From Bradyrhizobium sp. B097 (GTDB taxonomy: Bacteria; Pseudomonadota; Alphaproteobacteria; Rhizobiales; Xanthobacteraceae): DNA of 64,000 nucleotides. A program made the position numbers and the translations under genes. Location of the stretch: positions 6,568,501 to 6,632,500 of the forward strand of contig NZ_CP152412.1 in the NCBI RefSeq assembly GCF_038957035.1. The letters are read 5' to 3'. Positions 29,458 to 36,880 of the stretch are shown in pieces (position 1 is the first letter of the stretch; every line of letters starts with the position of its first letter). Under the pieces are notes generated by a model. That model worked only from the letters and a program-made list of their open reading frames with translations. It made no database searches and was not told where the DNA came from.

Positions 29458-30191
29458 GCGCGGCGCTTCGAAGGGAGCTCCGTGCGGTATCCGGCTTCAC
29501 GCTGATCGAGGTGCTGGCCGCGCTTGCGATCGGGTCCGCCGTGATCGCCGCAACCGCTGTTCTGATCAACAACGTCGCGCTGAATTTCGACCGCAGGACC
29601 GGTCTGGTGGGAAAGACCGATCAGTTGCTGCTCGCGGTCGACCGCCTCGCGGCGGACATCGGCTCTGCCCGGCAAGTGAAACAGGGTGACGGCGCGGACG
29701 CGACGGCCGCCTTCAACGGCGATGCGAACCAGATGACGTTCGTCACCGGAAGCAGTGCAGGCGGCGGCCGGGGTGAGGAAGTGGTCAGCCTGCAGGTCGA
29801 GGAGACTGATGGCGTCAACCATCTGGTCCGGCGCCGCGCCCGATGGCAAGGACAACGCACGCCATTTGCGAGCGTCGCGCTGCAGGACCCCGTCGGTGTG
29901 ATCGAAGGCCAGGTCGACATCGCGTTTGCATTCGGAAGCACTGGTCCGGACGGCACCTTGTCCTGGAGCACGACATGGATCGGGCAGCCGCTGTTGCCGC
30001 GCCTGGTGCGGCTGACCGTTCGGGACCGCGCCAGTGGGGCCGACCTGTTGCCCGGCGTTCAGTTCACGCTGCGCGCCGACGCGCCGATCGGCTGCGCCCA
30101 GCTCGGAGCCAATGCCGACTGCGTCACCGGCAAGTCCGCGTCGCCGAAGGAGACGCCGGCCAAGGGTCCGCCGGCCGGAGCACGCCGATGA
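29454..30191 (+). CDS. gspJ: T2SS minor pseudopilin GspJ
   Basis: 245 residues. The ATG at 29454 overlaps the gspI stop (ATGA). The prepilin motif SG/FTLIEVLAALAIGS begins at residue 13. The body carries the GspJ pattern (VDRLAADIGSARQV, VVSLQVEE, LVRRRARW, LPRLVRLTVRD). The last 35 residues include two Cys and a Lys/Pro-rich tail. It forms the pseudopilus tip with GspI and GspK. Longer upstream frames exist but would precede the leader peptide. Confidence 0.9.
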   Translation: MSAALRRELRAVSGFTLIEVLAALAIGSAVIAATAVLINNVALNFDRRTGLVGKTDQLLLAVDRLAADIGSARQVKQGDGADATAAFNGDANQMTFVTGSSAGGGRGEEVVSLQVEETDGVNHLVRRRARWQGQRTPFASVALQDPVGVIEGQVDIAFAFGSTGPDGTLSWSTTWIGQPLLPRLVRLTVRDRASGADLLPGVQFTLRADAPIGCAQLGANADCVTGKSASPKETPAKGPPAGARR

Positions 30192-31129
30192 GCGGGCGTC
30201 ACACCCAACGCGGCATGGTCCTGCTCGCTGTGCTATGGGCGATCGCGCTGTGCGCCGCCCTCGCCATGGCCACATCGACGACGTTTCGCAGCCTCGCCGG
30301 CATCGTTCGGATCGACCGGGAGCGTGTGCAATCCGACGGGCTCCTGACCGCGGGTCTCGAGGCCGCCGCGGGTATTGTTGCGGCGTTGCGAGACGCCCCG
30401 CCCGCCGAGCGCACTACCACGCTGACGTTCGCGACCGGATCCGTTCAGCTCACCATCAGCGATGAGGGCGGCCGCATCGACATCGGAAAGGCACCGGTCG
30501 AACTGCTCGCCTCGCTGCTCCGCTATGTCGGCGCCGAGGATGACGATGCCGGCATCGTCGCGCAACGGATCGTCGCACTGCGCGACATCGCAGGGCAGGC
30601 GCGCGCGAGCGATGCGCAGCCGCGGCCGGGCGATGCGGCGAAGCCATCGGCCCCGGGTACGCCTGACCAGCCGGCGGCAGCGCCCGCGCCGGCTCCGTTC
30701 ACCGACATTGGACAGATCGCCGATATTCCCGGCATGCAGCCGCAATGGATGGCGGCGATGGCGCCCCTGATCACCGTCTTCGGCAGCGACGGCGTCAATC
30801 CGCTCACCGCGCCGGTCGCGGTGCTGCGGGCCTTGCCGTCGTTCGATACGGAGCATCTTGACGCCTTCCTCGACATGCGGAGCTCGCCGTTCGTCGATCC
30901 CGAGCGGCTCTCGTTCCTGCTCGGACCGGCGCAGAAATACCTCAAGGTTCCGCAGACGCATGTGGTCGCGGTGGACCTCGTCGCCGGCACGACCGGCGGA
31001 TACACCGCCGCAGCCAGGGCATTCATCGTGCTGCTCCCCGACGACAAGCAACCATATCGGGTGCTGGCCTGGACACCGATCTCGCGGTTCGCAAGGACAG
31101 GCGTCGTCGCATCGCTGGAGGCGCGCTGA
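30188..31129 (+). CDS. gspK: T2SS minor pseudopilin GspK
   Basis: 313 residues. The ATG at 30188 overlaps the gspJ stop by 4 bases. The leader RG/MVLLAVLWAIALCAALA fits GspK, which lacks the +5 Glu of other pseudopilins. The large alpha-helical insert typical of GspK is present, with ISDEGGRIDIGKAPVELLASL near 93 and PLTAPVAVLRALP near 200. An Ala/Pro-rich linker covers about 138-172. GspK caps the pseudopilus. It overlaps gspL by one base. Confidence 0.9.
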   Translation: MSGRHTQRGMVLLAVLWAIALCAALAMATSTTFRSLAGIVRIDRERVQSDGLLTAGLEAAAGIVAALRDAPPAERTTTLTFATGSVQLTISDEGGRIDIGKAPVELLASLLRYVGAEDDDAGIVAQRIVALRDIAGQARASDAQPRPGDAAKPSAPGTPDQPAAAPAPAPFTDIGQIADIPGMQPQWMAAMAPLITVFGSDGVNPLTAPVAVLRALPSFDTEHLDAFLDMRSSPFVDPERLSFLLGPAQKYLKVPQTHVVAVDLVAGTTGGYTAAARAFIVLLPDDKQPYRVLAWTPISRFARTGVVASLEAR

Positions 31130-32178
31130 TGAACATCGAATTGATCATGCGGCGCTGGATCGACATCCTCGCCCGCCTGTGGCTCGGCTGGCAGGAGCGG
31201 CGCCGCGCCAGGCATTGGTTGAAGGTGACGAGGGTCGGCAGCGACTGGGTCGTTGAAGACGCAGCGAAATCGGTAAGGTCGACGTTCGCGGCGGGGGCTG
31301 CGGAAAATGCGCTGCCGGATGAGATCATCCGCGCCGCACAGAAATCCTTCGTCATTCTCGAGCTTCCGGCCCCCGACATCGTTTCGCGCGCGATGAATGT
31401 TCCGGCGCAGGCGCGAGACTTGCTGGCCGGCATCGTGCGCAACCAGATCGAGCGGCTATTTCCGTGGCGAGCGAGCCAGGCCGCCTTCGGCTTCCATGTG
31501 GCAACCAGCGCGGATGCAAACATCCTCAATGTGCAGATCCTCGCCACCTCGCGCGAGACGCTCGATGACGCATGCGGCCAGCTCGGCGCGCTGGGGCTGC
31601 GGGTCGACCGGGTCGTCGCGGGCAAGGGCAGCGGCGACGGAACGGTCACCCTGTGGTCCCGCCTCGCCGAGGCGACCGACAGCAATCTCTCACGGACGCG
31701 CCGAATGATCGTCGGCCTGATGGTCGCAGCGGTCTGCCTGACGCTGGTGGTCAACGTCTGGGCCTTCATGGGCGCTGCATCCGCGGACAGCGAGAGCGAC
31801 GAGATTGGATCGCGCCTTGCGACGCTGCAGCGCCAGATCAAGGGCAGTTCGTCGAAAGAGGCGATCGCCTCGCTCGCGCCGGCTGAACGGGCGCGCGCCC
31901 TGAAGGAGACATCGCCGGTCGCGGTGGTCGTCGTCGAAGCACTGTCGCGCGCCCTCCCCGACACGTCCTATCTGACGGAACTGAATATGGACGGTTCGAC
32001 GCTGCGCATCGTCGGCCTCGCCGGCGATGCACCGTCGCTGATCGCGCCGCTCGAACGCTCCGGACATTTCAAGGATGTGCATTTCTTTGCCCCGACGACG
32101 CGCAATGCCGACGGCGGACGGTTCGTGTTTCACATCGAGGCAGGTGTCGAGCCGCATGTCAGGATCGATGGAGAGTGA
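31129..32178 (+). CDS. gspL: T2SS inner-membrane protein GspL
   Basis: 349 residues, starting in a TGATG overlap with gspK. The N-terminal cytoplasmic part is about 1-190, one membrane segment is at about 192-216 (IVGLMVAAVCLTLVVNVWAF), and the periplasmic part at about 255-345 resembles the ferredoxin-like fold of GspL/PilN (DTSYLTELNMDGSTLRIVG). It is shorter than enterobacterial GspL (about 400), mainly in the actin-like cytoplasmic part. It links GspE to GspM and the pseudopilus. The assignment rests on position and topology more than on strong motifs. Confidence 0.8.
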   Translation: MNIELIMRRWIDILARLWLGWQERRRARHWLKVTRVGSDWVVEDAAKSVRSTFAAGAAENALPDEIIRAAQKSFVILELPAPDIVSRAMNVPAQARDLLAGIVRNQIERLFPWRASQAAFGFHVATSADANILNVQILATSRETLDDACGQLGALGLRVDRVVAGKGSGDGTVTLWSRLAEATDSNLSRTRRMIVGLMVAAVCLTLVVNVWAFMGAASADSESDEIGSRLATLQRQIKGSSSKEAIASLAPAERARALKETSPVAVVVVEALSRALPDTSYLTELNMDGSTLRIVGLAGDAPSLIAPLERSGHFKDVHFFAPTTRNADGGRFVFHIEAGVEPHVRIDGE

Positions 32179-32181
32179 ATC

Positions 32182-32754
32182 GTGCTGAAAGCGAAGCTGA
32201 ACCTCAACTTCGACATCAACCGCGAGCAAGTCTTCGCGGCCGGCGGATTCTGCGCGCTGCTGCTGATCTGCGCGATCGCGATTGCGGGCGCGCTGCAGGC
32301 ACGCTCCGGCGCGGCGCAGCACCTCGCCGAACAGCGCGACGAATTGGCGGCGCTCGAGGCGCGTTCGCGCCCCGCTGCCAACAAGCGTGCACAGACCCAG
32401 CGCCACGCGGCGCCGACGGCAGCCTTCCTGGATGCGCCGACCAGCGGCCTCGCCACCGCGCAGCTCCAGGCGTATCTGTCCGAACTGGTGCTGAGCCAAC
32501 ACGCGGTGCTGGTCTCGTCCGGGATTCCCGCCGATCGCGACGACAAGAACGACGCCATCAGGCTCCAGATCTCCCTCAATGCCACGCTGGCGGCATTGCA
32601 GACGTTGCTGTACCGGCTTGAAAGCGGCGCGCCCTATGTGTTCGTCGACGCATTGCTGGTGCAGCCGGGGGGATCAACCGAGCGAACTGCCGGCGATCCG
32701 GTCTTGAAGATCACTCTGACGGTGCACGCTTTCTGGCGCCGCCGGACGGCTTGA
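32182..32754 (+). CDS. gspM: T2SS inner-membrane protein GspM
   Basis: 190 residues from a GTG start 4 bases after gspL. A single membrane segment lies at about 18-38 (FAAGGFCALLLICAIAIAGA). Residues 40-75 are charged and probably coiled. The periplasmic domain follows (ATAQLQAYLSELVL, NATLAALQTLLYRLESGAPYVFVDALL). GspM dimerises with GspL. It is the last gene of the gspE-M run; the next gene is convergent and 42 bases away. Confidence 0.85.
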   Translation: MLKAKLNLNFDINREQVFAAGGFCALLLICAIAIAGALQARSGAAQHLAEQRDELAALEARSRPAANKRAQTQRHAAPTAAFLDAPTSGLATAQLQAYLSELVLSQHAVLVSSGIPADRDDKNDAIRLQISLNATLAALQTLLYRLESGAPYVFVDALLVQPGGSTERTAGDPVLKITLTVHAFWRRRTA

Positions 32755-32795
32755 TCGATCGCAACCGTGCAAGGGGGCGAGCGAACTCAAGGATG

Positions 32796-33743
32796 CTATT
32801 CGGCCGCGGCTCTCAACTGGCTCCGGAAGTAATCGATCGTTCGCTCGAGGCCACGACCGAGATCAATGGTCGGCTCCCAGCCCAGCACAGCGCGCGCCAG
32901 CGAAATGTCCGGCTGCCTCTGACGAGGGTCATCGGACGGCAGCGGCGCGAACACCAGCCTGCTTCTTGATCCGGTCATTGCAATGACCTGCTCGGCCAGC
33001 TCGCGGATGGTGAACTCCCTGGGATTGCCGATGTTGATCGGCCCGGTGAAATCGCTGGGCGTGTTCATGGTCCGGATCATCGCCTCGATCAGATCGTCGA
33101 CATAGCAGAAGCTGCGGGTCTGGCGGCCATCTCCGTAGATGGTGATGTCGTTGCCGCCGAGCGCCTGGACGATGAAGTTCGACACCACACGACCATCGTT
33201 GGGGTGCATGCGGGGACCGTAAGTATTGAATATCCGCACGACCTTGATCCGCAGGCCGTGCTGGCGCCAATAGTCGAAGAACAGCGTCTCGGCGCAGCGC
33301 TTGCCTTCGTCATAGCAGGAGCGCAGCCCGATCGGATTGACGTGTCCCCAGTAGGATTCGACCTGCGGATGGATTTCCGGATCGCCATAGACCTCCGAGG
33401 TCGAAGCCTGGAGGATCTTGGCCTTCACGCGCTTGGCAAGTCCGAGCATGTTGATGGCGCCGTGGACGCTGGTCTTGGTCGTCTGCACCGGGTCGAACTG
33501 GTAATGGATCGGCGAAGCGGGACACGCCAGATTGTAGATCTGGTCGACTTCGACATAGAGCGGGAACGTCACGTCGTGGCGCATGACCTCGAAGCGGGGA
33601 CCGCCGATCAGATGCGCGATGTTGGCCCTGCTGCCGGTGAAGTAGTTGTCGACGCAGAGCACATCGTGGCCCTGCCCGACCAGCCGCTCGCACAAATGCG
33701 AACCTAGAAATCCGGCTCCGCCGGTCACCAGCACCTTTGCCAC
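32796..33743 (-). CDS. UDP-glucuronate decarboxylase (UDP-xylose synthase), SDR family
   Basis: 315 residues from a GTG at 33743, with GAGAGAG upstream. The Rossmann motif [10 protein letters not shown] is at residues 8-17. The catalytic set is visible: Ser/Thr in [11 protein letters not shown] near 113-123, then YDEGKR (Tyr/Lys) near 143. The phrase [19 protein letters not shown] is diagnostic for UXS rather than for UDP-glucose epimerase, and [11 protein letters not shown] and [15 protein letters not shown] also match. It converts UDP-glucuronate to UDP-xylose plus CO2 with bound NAD. It follows a small secreted-protein gene (one base between stop and start). UDP-xylose could serve surface polysaccharide or the GT41 system upstream. 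Confidence 0.88.
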   Translation of the reverse strand: MAKVLVTGGAGFLGSHLCERLVGQGHDVLCVDNYFTGSRANIAHLIGGPRFEVMRHDVTFPLYVEVDQIYNLACPASPIHYQFDPVQTTKTSVHGAINMLGLAKRVKAKILQASTSEVYGDPEIHPQVESYWGHVNPIGLRSCYDEGKRCAETLFFDYWRQHGLRIKVVRIFNTYGPRMHPNDGRVVSNFIVQALGGNDITIYGDGRQTRSFCYVDDLIEAMIRTMNTPSDFTGPINIGNPREFTIRELAEQVIAMTGSRSRLVFAPLPSDDPRQRQPDISLARAVLGWEPTIDLGRGLERTIDYFRSQLRAAAE

Positions 33744-33744
33744 G

Positions 33745-34173
33745 TCACTCTCTCTTCATGTCGGAGCTTGAAGCCGGTTGCCAGACCCACGCACGTCGAG
33801 CCGCGGGAACATAGCCCGCGACATGCGAGCAATCGCCGCTCTGCGAGCCGAACACCGTCCACTGCGTGATCTTCCAGACTTCGTTGCGGCGAAGCGACGC
33901 GCCGGCAAGGACACAGCTATTCCAGGGAGCGACCACGAATTGGATATCGTAACAGCCCGGCTCGATCCGCGAGACCGTGTGAAATCGCGAAGGCGGCAAC
34001 GCCTCGGTAAACTGATCCGACCCCCATTGCCCTGCCCCACATGGCGAAATGTAGAGGTGCTGCAGCGGCGTGTTCGAGGCGTTGACGATGGTGAATTCAG
34101 CCGCGTCCGCAGCAGACGAGAGCATCGCCGCCATCGCCGTCACAACGAGCCGTTGATAAGATGAGCGATGCAT
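33745..34173 (-). CDS. Small secreted protein of unknown function
   Basis: 142 residues from the ATG at 34173; an ATG at 34197 would add eight residues. The signal peptide is clear (hydrophobic 9-20, then SSAADAAEF). The mature protein starts [20 protein letters not shown] and contains four Cys and several Trp, which suggests a small disulfide-bonded beta-sandwich in the periplasm or outside the cell. I do not recognise the family. It lies one base upstream of the UXS gene on the same strand, so the two are probably co-transcribed. Confidence 0.65.
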   Translation of the reverse strand: MHRSSYQRLVVTAMAAMLSSAADAAEFTIVNASNTPLQHLYISPCGAGQWGSDQFTEALPPSRFHTVSRIEPGCYDIQFVVAPWNSCVLAGASLRRNEVWKITQWTVFGSQSGDCSHVAGYVPAARRAWVWQPASSSDMKRE

Positions 34174-34788
34174 GTGAGGCGAACGCACTGCGGACATTCA
34201 TTGCGGCTGCCGCGTGGCAGGCGCTGAAGGATAGCTTCGCGCCATTGCAGTTTTATGGCGTTTCCCGTTGTAATTGTCTCGTCCGCAATGCGATGCGTGA
34301 ATGGCTGCGCAGCGTTGCACGTTGGTTGCGAGCCATTCGTCAGCGCTTGCATTTCGCTTCGCGCGAGATGAGTCGATGCGACGTCGCGCAAGTGAGCGAG
34401 GCTGGTGAACTGCGACGATTCACGTTGCCCTAACCTGCAGAAATTTTTCGCGCGTGGATCGGATTTCAGTTCAACATCCAGCGATCGCAAATTTGAGAAC
34501 CGCGTGGTGATGGCACGGATGGTCCGCACACGTCCGCGGTGTCGACCTAGCCGCGACCGACCTCCACACCGCACATGATCGCCGTCGCATCGCCGGGCGA
34601 CCAAGTCGGTGCATTTCGTGCAGGGCCAATCAGGCCAGATTTGAACATCGCTCAATCCCGAGCCAGAGCGCGACTCGGCGCTGTCAGTCCATGGAAATGA
34701 ACGCGGCGCAGAGTTTCCAGATTGAAGGTCGGCCCAAGCCCGGTCCCGGAGGGGAAAATTTCTATATTTAAATCAATGGCTTGTTTGC
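34174..34788. other. Intergenic region, no gene supported
   Basis: 615 bases between the secreted-protein gene and the tRNA-Gln scar. Short open frames occur on both strands, but none has a convincing start, codon use or family signature. It becomes AT-richer towards the scar (34,755-34,780). It is taken as ancestral chromosome left of the island boundary. Confidence 0.5.
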
Positions 34789-34838
34789 TGGCTGGGGCGG
34801 GAGGGATCGAACCTCCGAATGGCGGAATCAAAATCCGC
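34789..34838 (-). repeat. 3' fragment of tRNA-Gln(TTG): probable att site of an integrative element
   Basis: On the minus strand this 50-nt segment contains the complete anticodon arm GCGGA-TTTTGAT-TCCGC (anticodon TTG), the variable loop, the T arm GGAGG-TTCGATC-CCTCC, the 3' acceptor strand CGCCCCA and the terminal GCCA. Upstream on that strand, where the D arm and the 5' acceptor TGGGGCG should be, the sequence is unrelated. It is therefore a 3' half only, the typical scar of tyrosine-recombinase integration into a tRNA 3' end. Given the orientation, the element lies at higher coordinates. No intact tRNA-Gln is present in this window. Confidence 0.85.
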
Positions 34839-34942
34839 GAGGATCTTGAACGATATCAACGCACGTTCTGAATTTCATGCCGTTTTCGGCTCCAGTCGTA
34901 TCAATAGGTTAGAGTGCGATTCAGAATATTATAGGAGGGAAG

Positions 34943-35269
34943 ATGTCCGAGTTCGACGACAAACCGAAATGGTACTGGGCAGCCGGCGGCACCAAGCCTC
35001 GTGCGAACGGCGAAACCGAGATCACCGATGCCGGCGATCGATTTGTGGTGGCGTCGGGACAGCGCGAACTCTGGAACCGGCTGCGAGCCGAGGTCTCCAC
35101 GACGAGGCAATGCGCCTGGAACGGTTTTGGCCCTAAGTCCGGGAAGTCGGCGATTAATGATGTCTCGAGACGGCGGGCCGATCCTTTTCCTCCTCTCGAA
35201 AGGAACGCAAATCTCAAGTGTGTATTAGTGTGTAAGAAAATTGTTGACTCGATGCCCCAGTGTGTATAA
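34943..35269 (+). CDS. Hypothetical protein with strong ribosome-binding site
   Basis: 108 residues. AGGAGGG lies about five bases before the ATG, an unusually good match. The N-terminal third is acidic and aromatic (EFDDKPKWYWAAGG), followed by a weakly patterned Arg-rich part. I do not recognise the family. The stop is 9 bases before hicA, so it may share its transcript. It is the first gene inside the proposed island. Confidence 0.45.
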   Translation: MSEFDDKPKWYWAAGGTKPRANGETEITDAGDRFVVASGQRELWNRLRAEVSTTRQCAWNGFGPKSGKSAINDVSRRRADPFPPLERNANLKCVLVCKKIVDSMPQCV

Positions 35270-35278
35270 ATACACCAC

Positions 35279-35470
35279 ATGAAGACGTCGTGGGACTTCA
35301 TCAAGGCCTTGAAGGATGATGGTTGGTTCCAGGTCGATCAGGATGGCAGCCACGTCCAGTTCAAGCACGCGACCAAGAAAGGCCGCGTGACCGTCCCCCA
35401 TCCAAAGAAGGACATACCGATCGGAACGCTCAAGAGCATCGAAAAGCAGTCCGGTCTGAAATTTACCTGA
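35279..35470 (+). CDS. hicA: HicA-family toxin (mRNA interferase)
   Basis: 63 residues, the usual HicA length. The dsRBD-like fold is recognisable: a first helix (SWDFIKALKDDGW), then QDGSHVQFKH with the catalytic His near 25, then RVTVPHPKKDIPIGTLKSIEKQSGL. HicA cleaves mRNA independently of ribosomes and is neutralised by HicB, encoded 55 bases downstream on the same strand. The position just inside the tRNA-Gln scar is typical of stabilising modules of islands. Confidence 0.88.
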   Translation: MKTSWDFIKALKDDGWFQVDQDGSHVQFKHATKKGRVTVPHPKKDIPIGTLKSIEKQSGLKFT

Positions 35471-35525
35471 GCTTGGCAAGCTCAACCGTCGAGTTGGAGA
35501 ACTCACGAACCGCTGGAGAGCGAAA

Positions 35526-35918
35526 ATGCGCCACTACATTGCTCTGATCCATAAGGACGCCGACAGCGACTATGGTGTTTCGTTTCCCGATCTGCCCGGC
35601 GTGATCACCGCGGGCTCAGATCTCGACGAAGCGCGCGCGATGGGAGCGGAGGCCTTGGCCCTCCATCTAAAGGGCATGGCCGCAGACGGCGAGGCTGTCC
35701 CCGAGCCCTCCTCTCTCGAGGAGATCATGGCAAACGCTGAAAACAGGGACGGCGTTGCCGTTCTAATTCCAGCACCGGCGGAAGAAGTGAAGAGCGTTCG
35801 CGTCAACGTCACGCTTCCAGCCGACGTTCTGAGTGAGATTGACCACTACGCTGAACAGCACGGATTTACGCGTTCTGGCTTTCTCGCTCAGGCGGCAAAG
35901 AAGGCAATCGCCGCGTAG
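35526..35918 (+). CDS. hicB: HicB-family antitoxin
   Basis: 130 residues. The N-terminal HicB fold is clear (HYIALIHKDADSDYGVSFPD, LPGVITAGSDLDEARAMGAE). The C-terminal 45 residues form a ribbon-helix-helix DNA-binding segment (VRVNVTLPADVLSEIDHYAE, FTRSGFLAQAAKKAI). It should bind HicA and repress the operon. GGAGAGCGAAA precedes the ATG. Confidence 0.88.
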   Translation: MRHYIALIHKDADSDYGVSFPDLPGVITAGSDLDEARAMGAEALALHLKGMAADGEAVPEPSSLEEIMANAENRDGVAVLIPAPAEEVKSVRVNVTLPADVLSEIDHYAEQHGFTRSGFLAQAAKKAIAA

Positions 35919-35996
35919 CCAATCAACGGGGCACGCGGCCGCTGGCCTAAGATGGATGGACCTCTTCCTCCGCACCACCGTCATATTGGGCTGCCC

Positions 35997-36179
35997 ATGA
36001 CCGATACCGCCGAGACCGCGCGTCTGATGAAGGTAGCTGAGGCAATCGTCCGCGAACTGGACCGCCAGGGCGTTGCAGATGCCGTGGCCGAGCTAGGCTT
36101 CGACGTAATGGAGATGGCGCGAGTGGTGATCCGCGCGGCGGACGGCGACGTCATCCCATTTCGAAAGCCGCAGATCTAA
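35997..36179 (+). CDS. Small hypothetical protein
   Basis: 60 residues from the ATG at 35997. Mostly helical and mildly acidic (TARLMKVAEAIVRELDRQGV, then VIRAADGDVIPF). It follows hicB on the same strand after 78 bases. I do not recognise the family. Codon use is similar to the neighbours, which gives modest support. Confidence 0.4.
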   Translation: MTDTAETARLMKVAEAIVRELDRQGVADAVAELGFDVMEMARVVIRAADGDVIPFRKPQI

Positions 36180-36246
36180 CGTTGCGACCCGGGCTATTTG
36201 CTATCTAATCTCTCCACCAGATTGCAGATGTCAATGGAGTAGGTTT

Positions 36247-36504
36247 ATGAATAGAGCCCTGAGAGAGGCACTGGAATATTACCAGAAGCAGATCGCGCTC
36301 GCTGAAGACAGAATTCAGCTTTTCAAAAACAACATTATGTCCGCGCAGGATCTGGGCTCTCCCGTCCGTGATACAACCGCTGAAGCTATCGAAATTGAAC
36401 GCCGTCTGATCGACAATTACCGAGCTGGTGTAAGAGTAATTGAGGAATTTTTCGCGCGAGAGGAGGCGACAACTCGCTCCACCGATGGCGGTTCCAAGGC
36501 TTGA
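36247..36504 (+). CDS. Small hypothetical helical protein
   Basis: 85 residues with GGAGTAGG upstream of the ATG. It is charged and helical throughout (ALREALEYYQKQIALAEDRI, EIERRLIDNYRAGVRVIEEF), possibly a coiled-coil. No family recognised. GC is lower than in block 1, consistent with accessory DNA. Confidence 0.5.
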   Translation: MNRALREALEYYQKQIALAEDRIQLFKNNIMSAQDLGSPVRDTTAEAIEIERRLIDNYRAGVRVIEEFFAREEATTRSTDGGSKA

Positions 36505-36635
36505 ATTATTCCTCCGCCCCACCGTCATAGCCGGCGACAAGCTCGAGAACGCTGCCGGGTTGACCAATTGCTGGGTACGATCAGCAGCGCCAGCGATAAA
36601 TCCTAGTGGCTTCTCTCCGCGCGCGATCGGCGTGA

Positions 36636-36851
36636 TCATGGGGAATCCCGGGCGATGAGATAGCTGACGATCGCGAGCTCGGAGATGTCGAACGCCTGCT
36701 CCCTGACCGTCAGTTTGAACCCATCGATGACCGAAGCGTAGCGGACGAAATCGAGCGTCACTCGATCCGAGGCAAGCGCTCCGCTCTTCACGGTGGCGGT
36801 TCCGGATAGTCGCCCAGAAGCATCCGCAGCCTGTTCGGTTGCATTCGTCAT
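36636..36851 (-). CDS. Small hypothetical protein downstream of the MFS gene
   Basis: 71 residues from the ATG at 36851. It starts 29 bases after the MFS transporter stop on the same strand, so it could be the last cistron of that unit. The second half (RVTLDFVRYASVIDGFKLTV, FDISELAIVSYLIARD) looks like a folded domain; I do not recognise it. A longer frame to 37010 overlaps the MFS gene and is less likely. Confidence 0.4.
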   Translation of the reverse strand: MTNATEQAADASGRLSGTATVKSGALASDRVTLDFVRYASVIDGFKLTVREQAFDISELAIVSYLIARDSP

Positions 36852-36880
36852 CTTCGCATCAGTCTGATCGTGTGCTTCAG

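Noticed and set aside
34789..34838. Complete tRNA-Gln gene
   Set aside because: The D arm and 5' acceptor strand are absent, so it cannot encode a functional tRNA.
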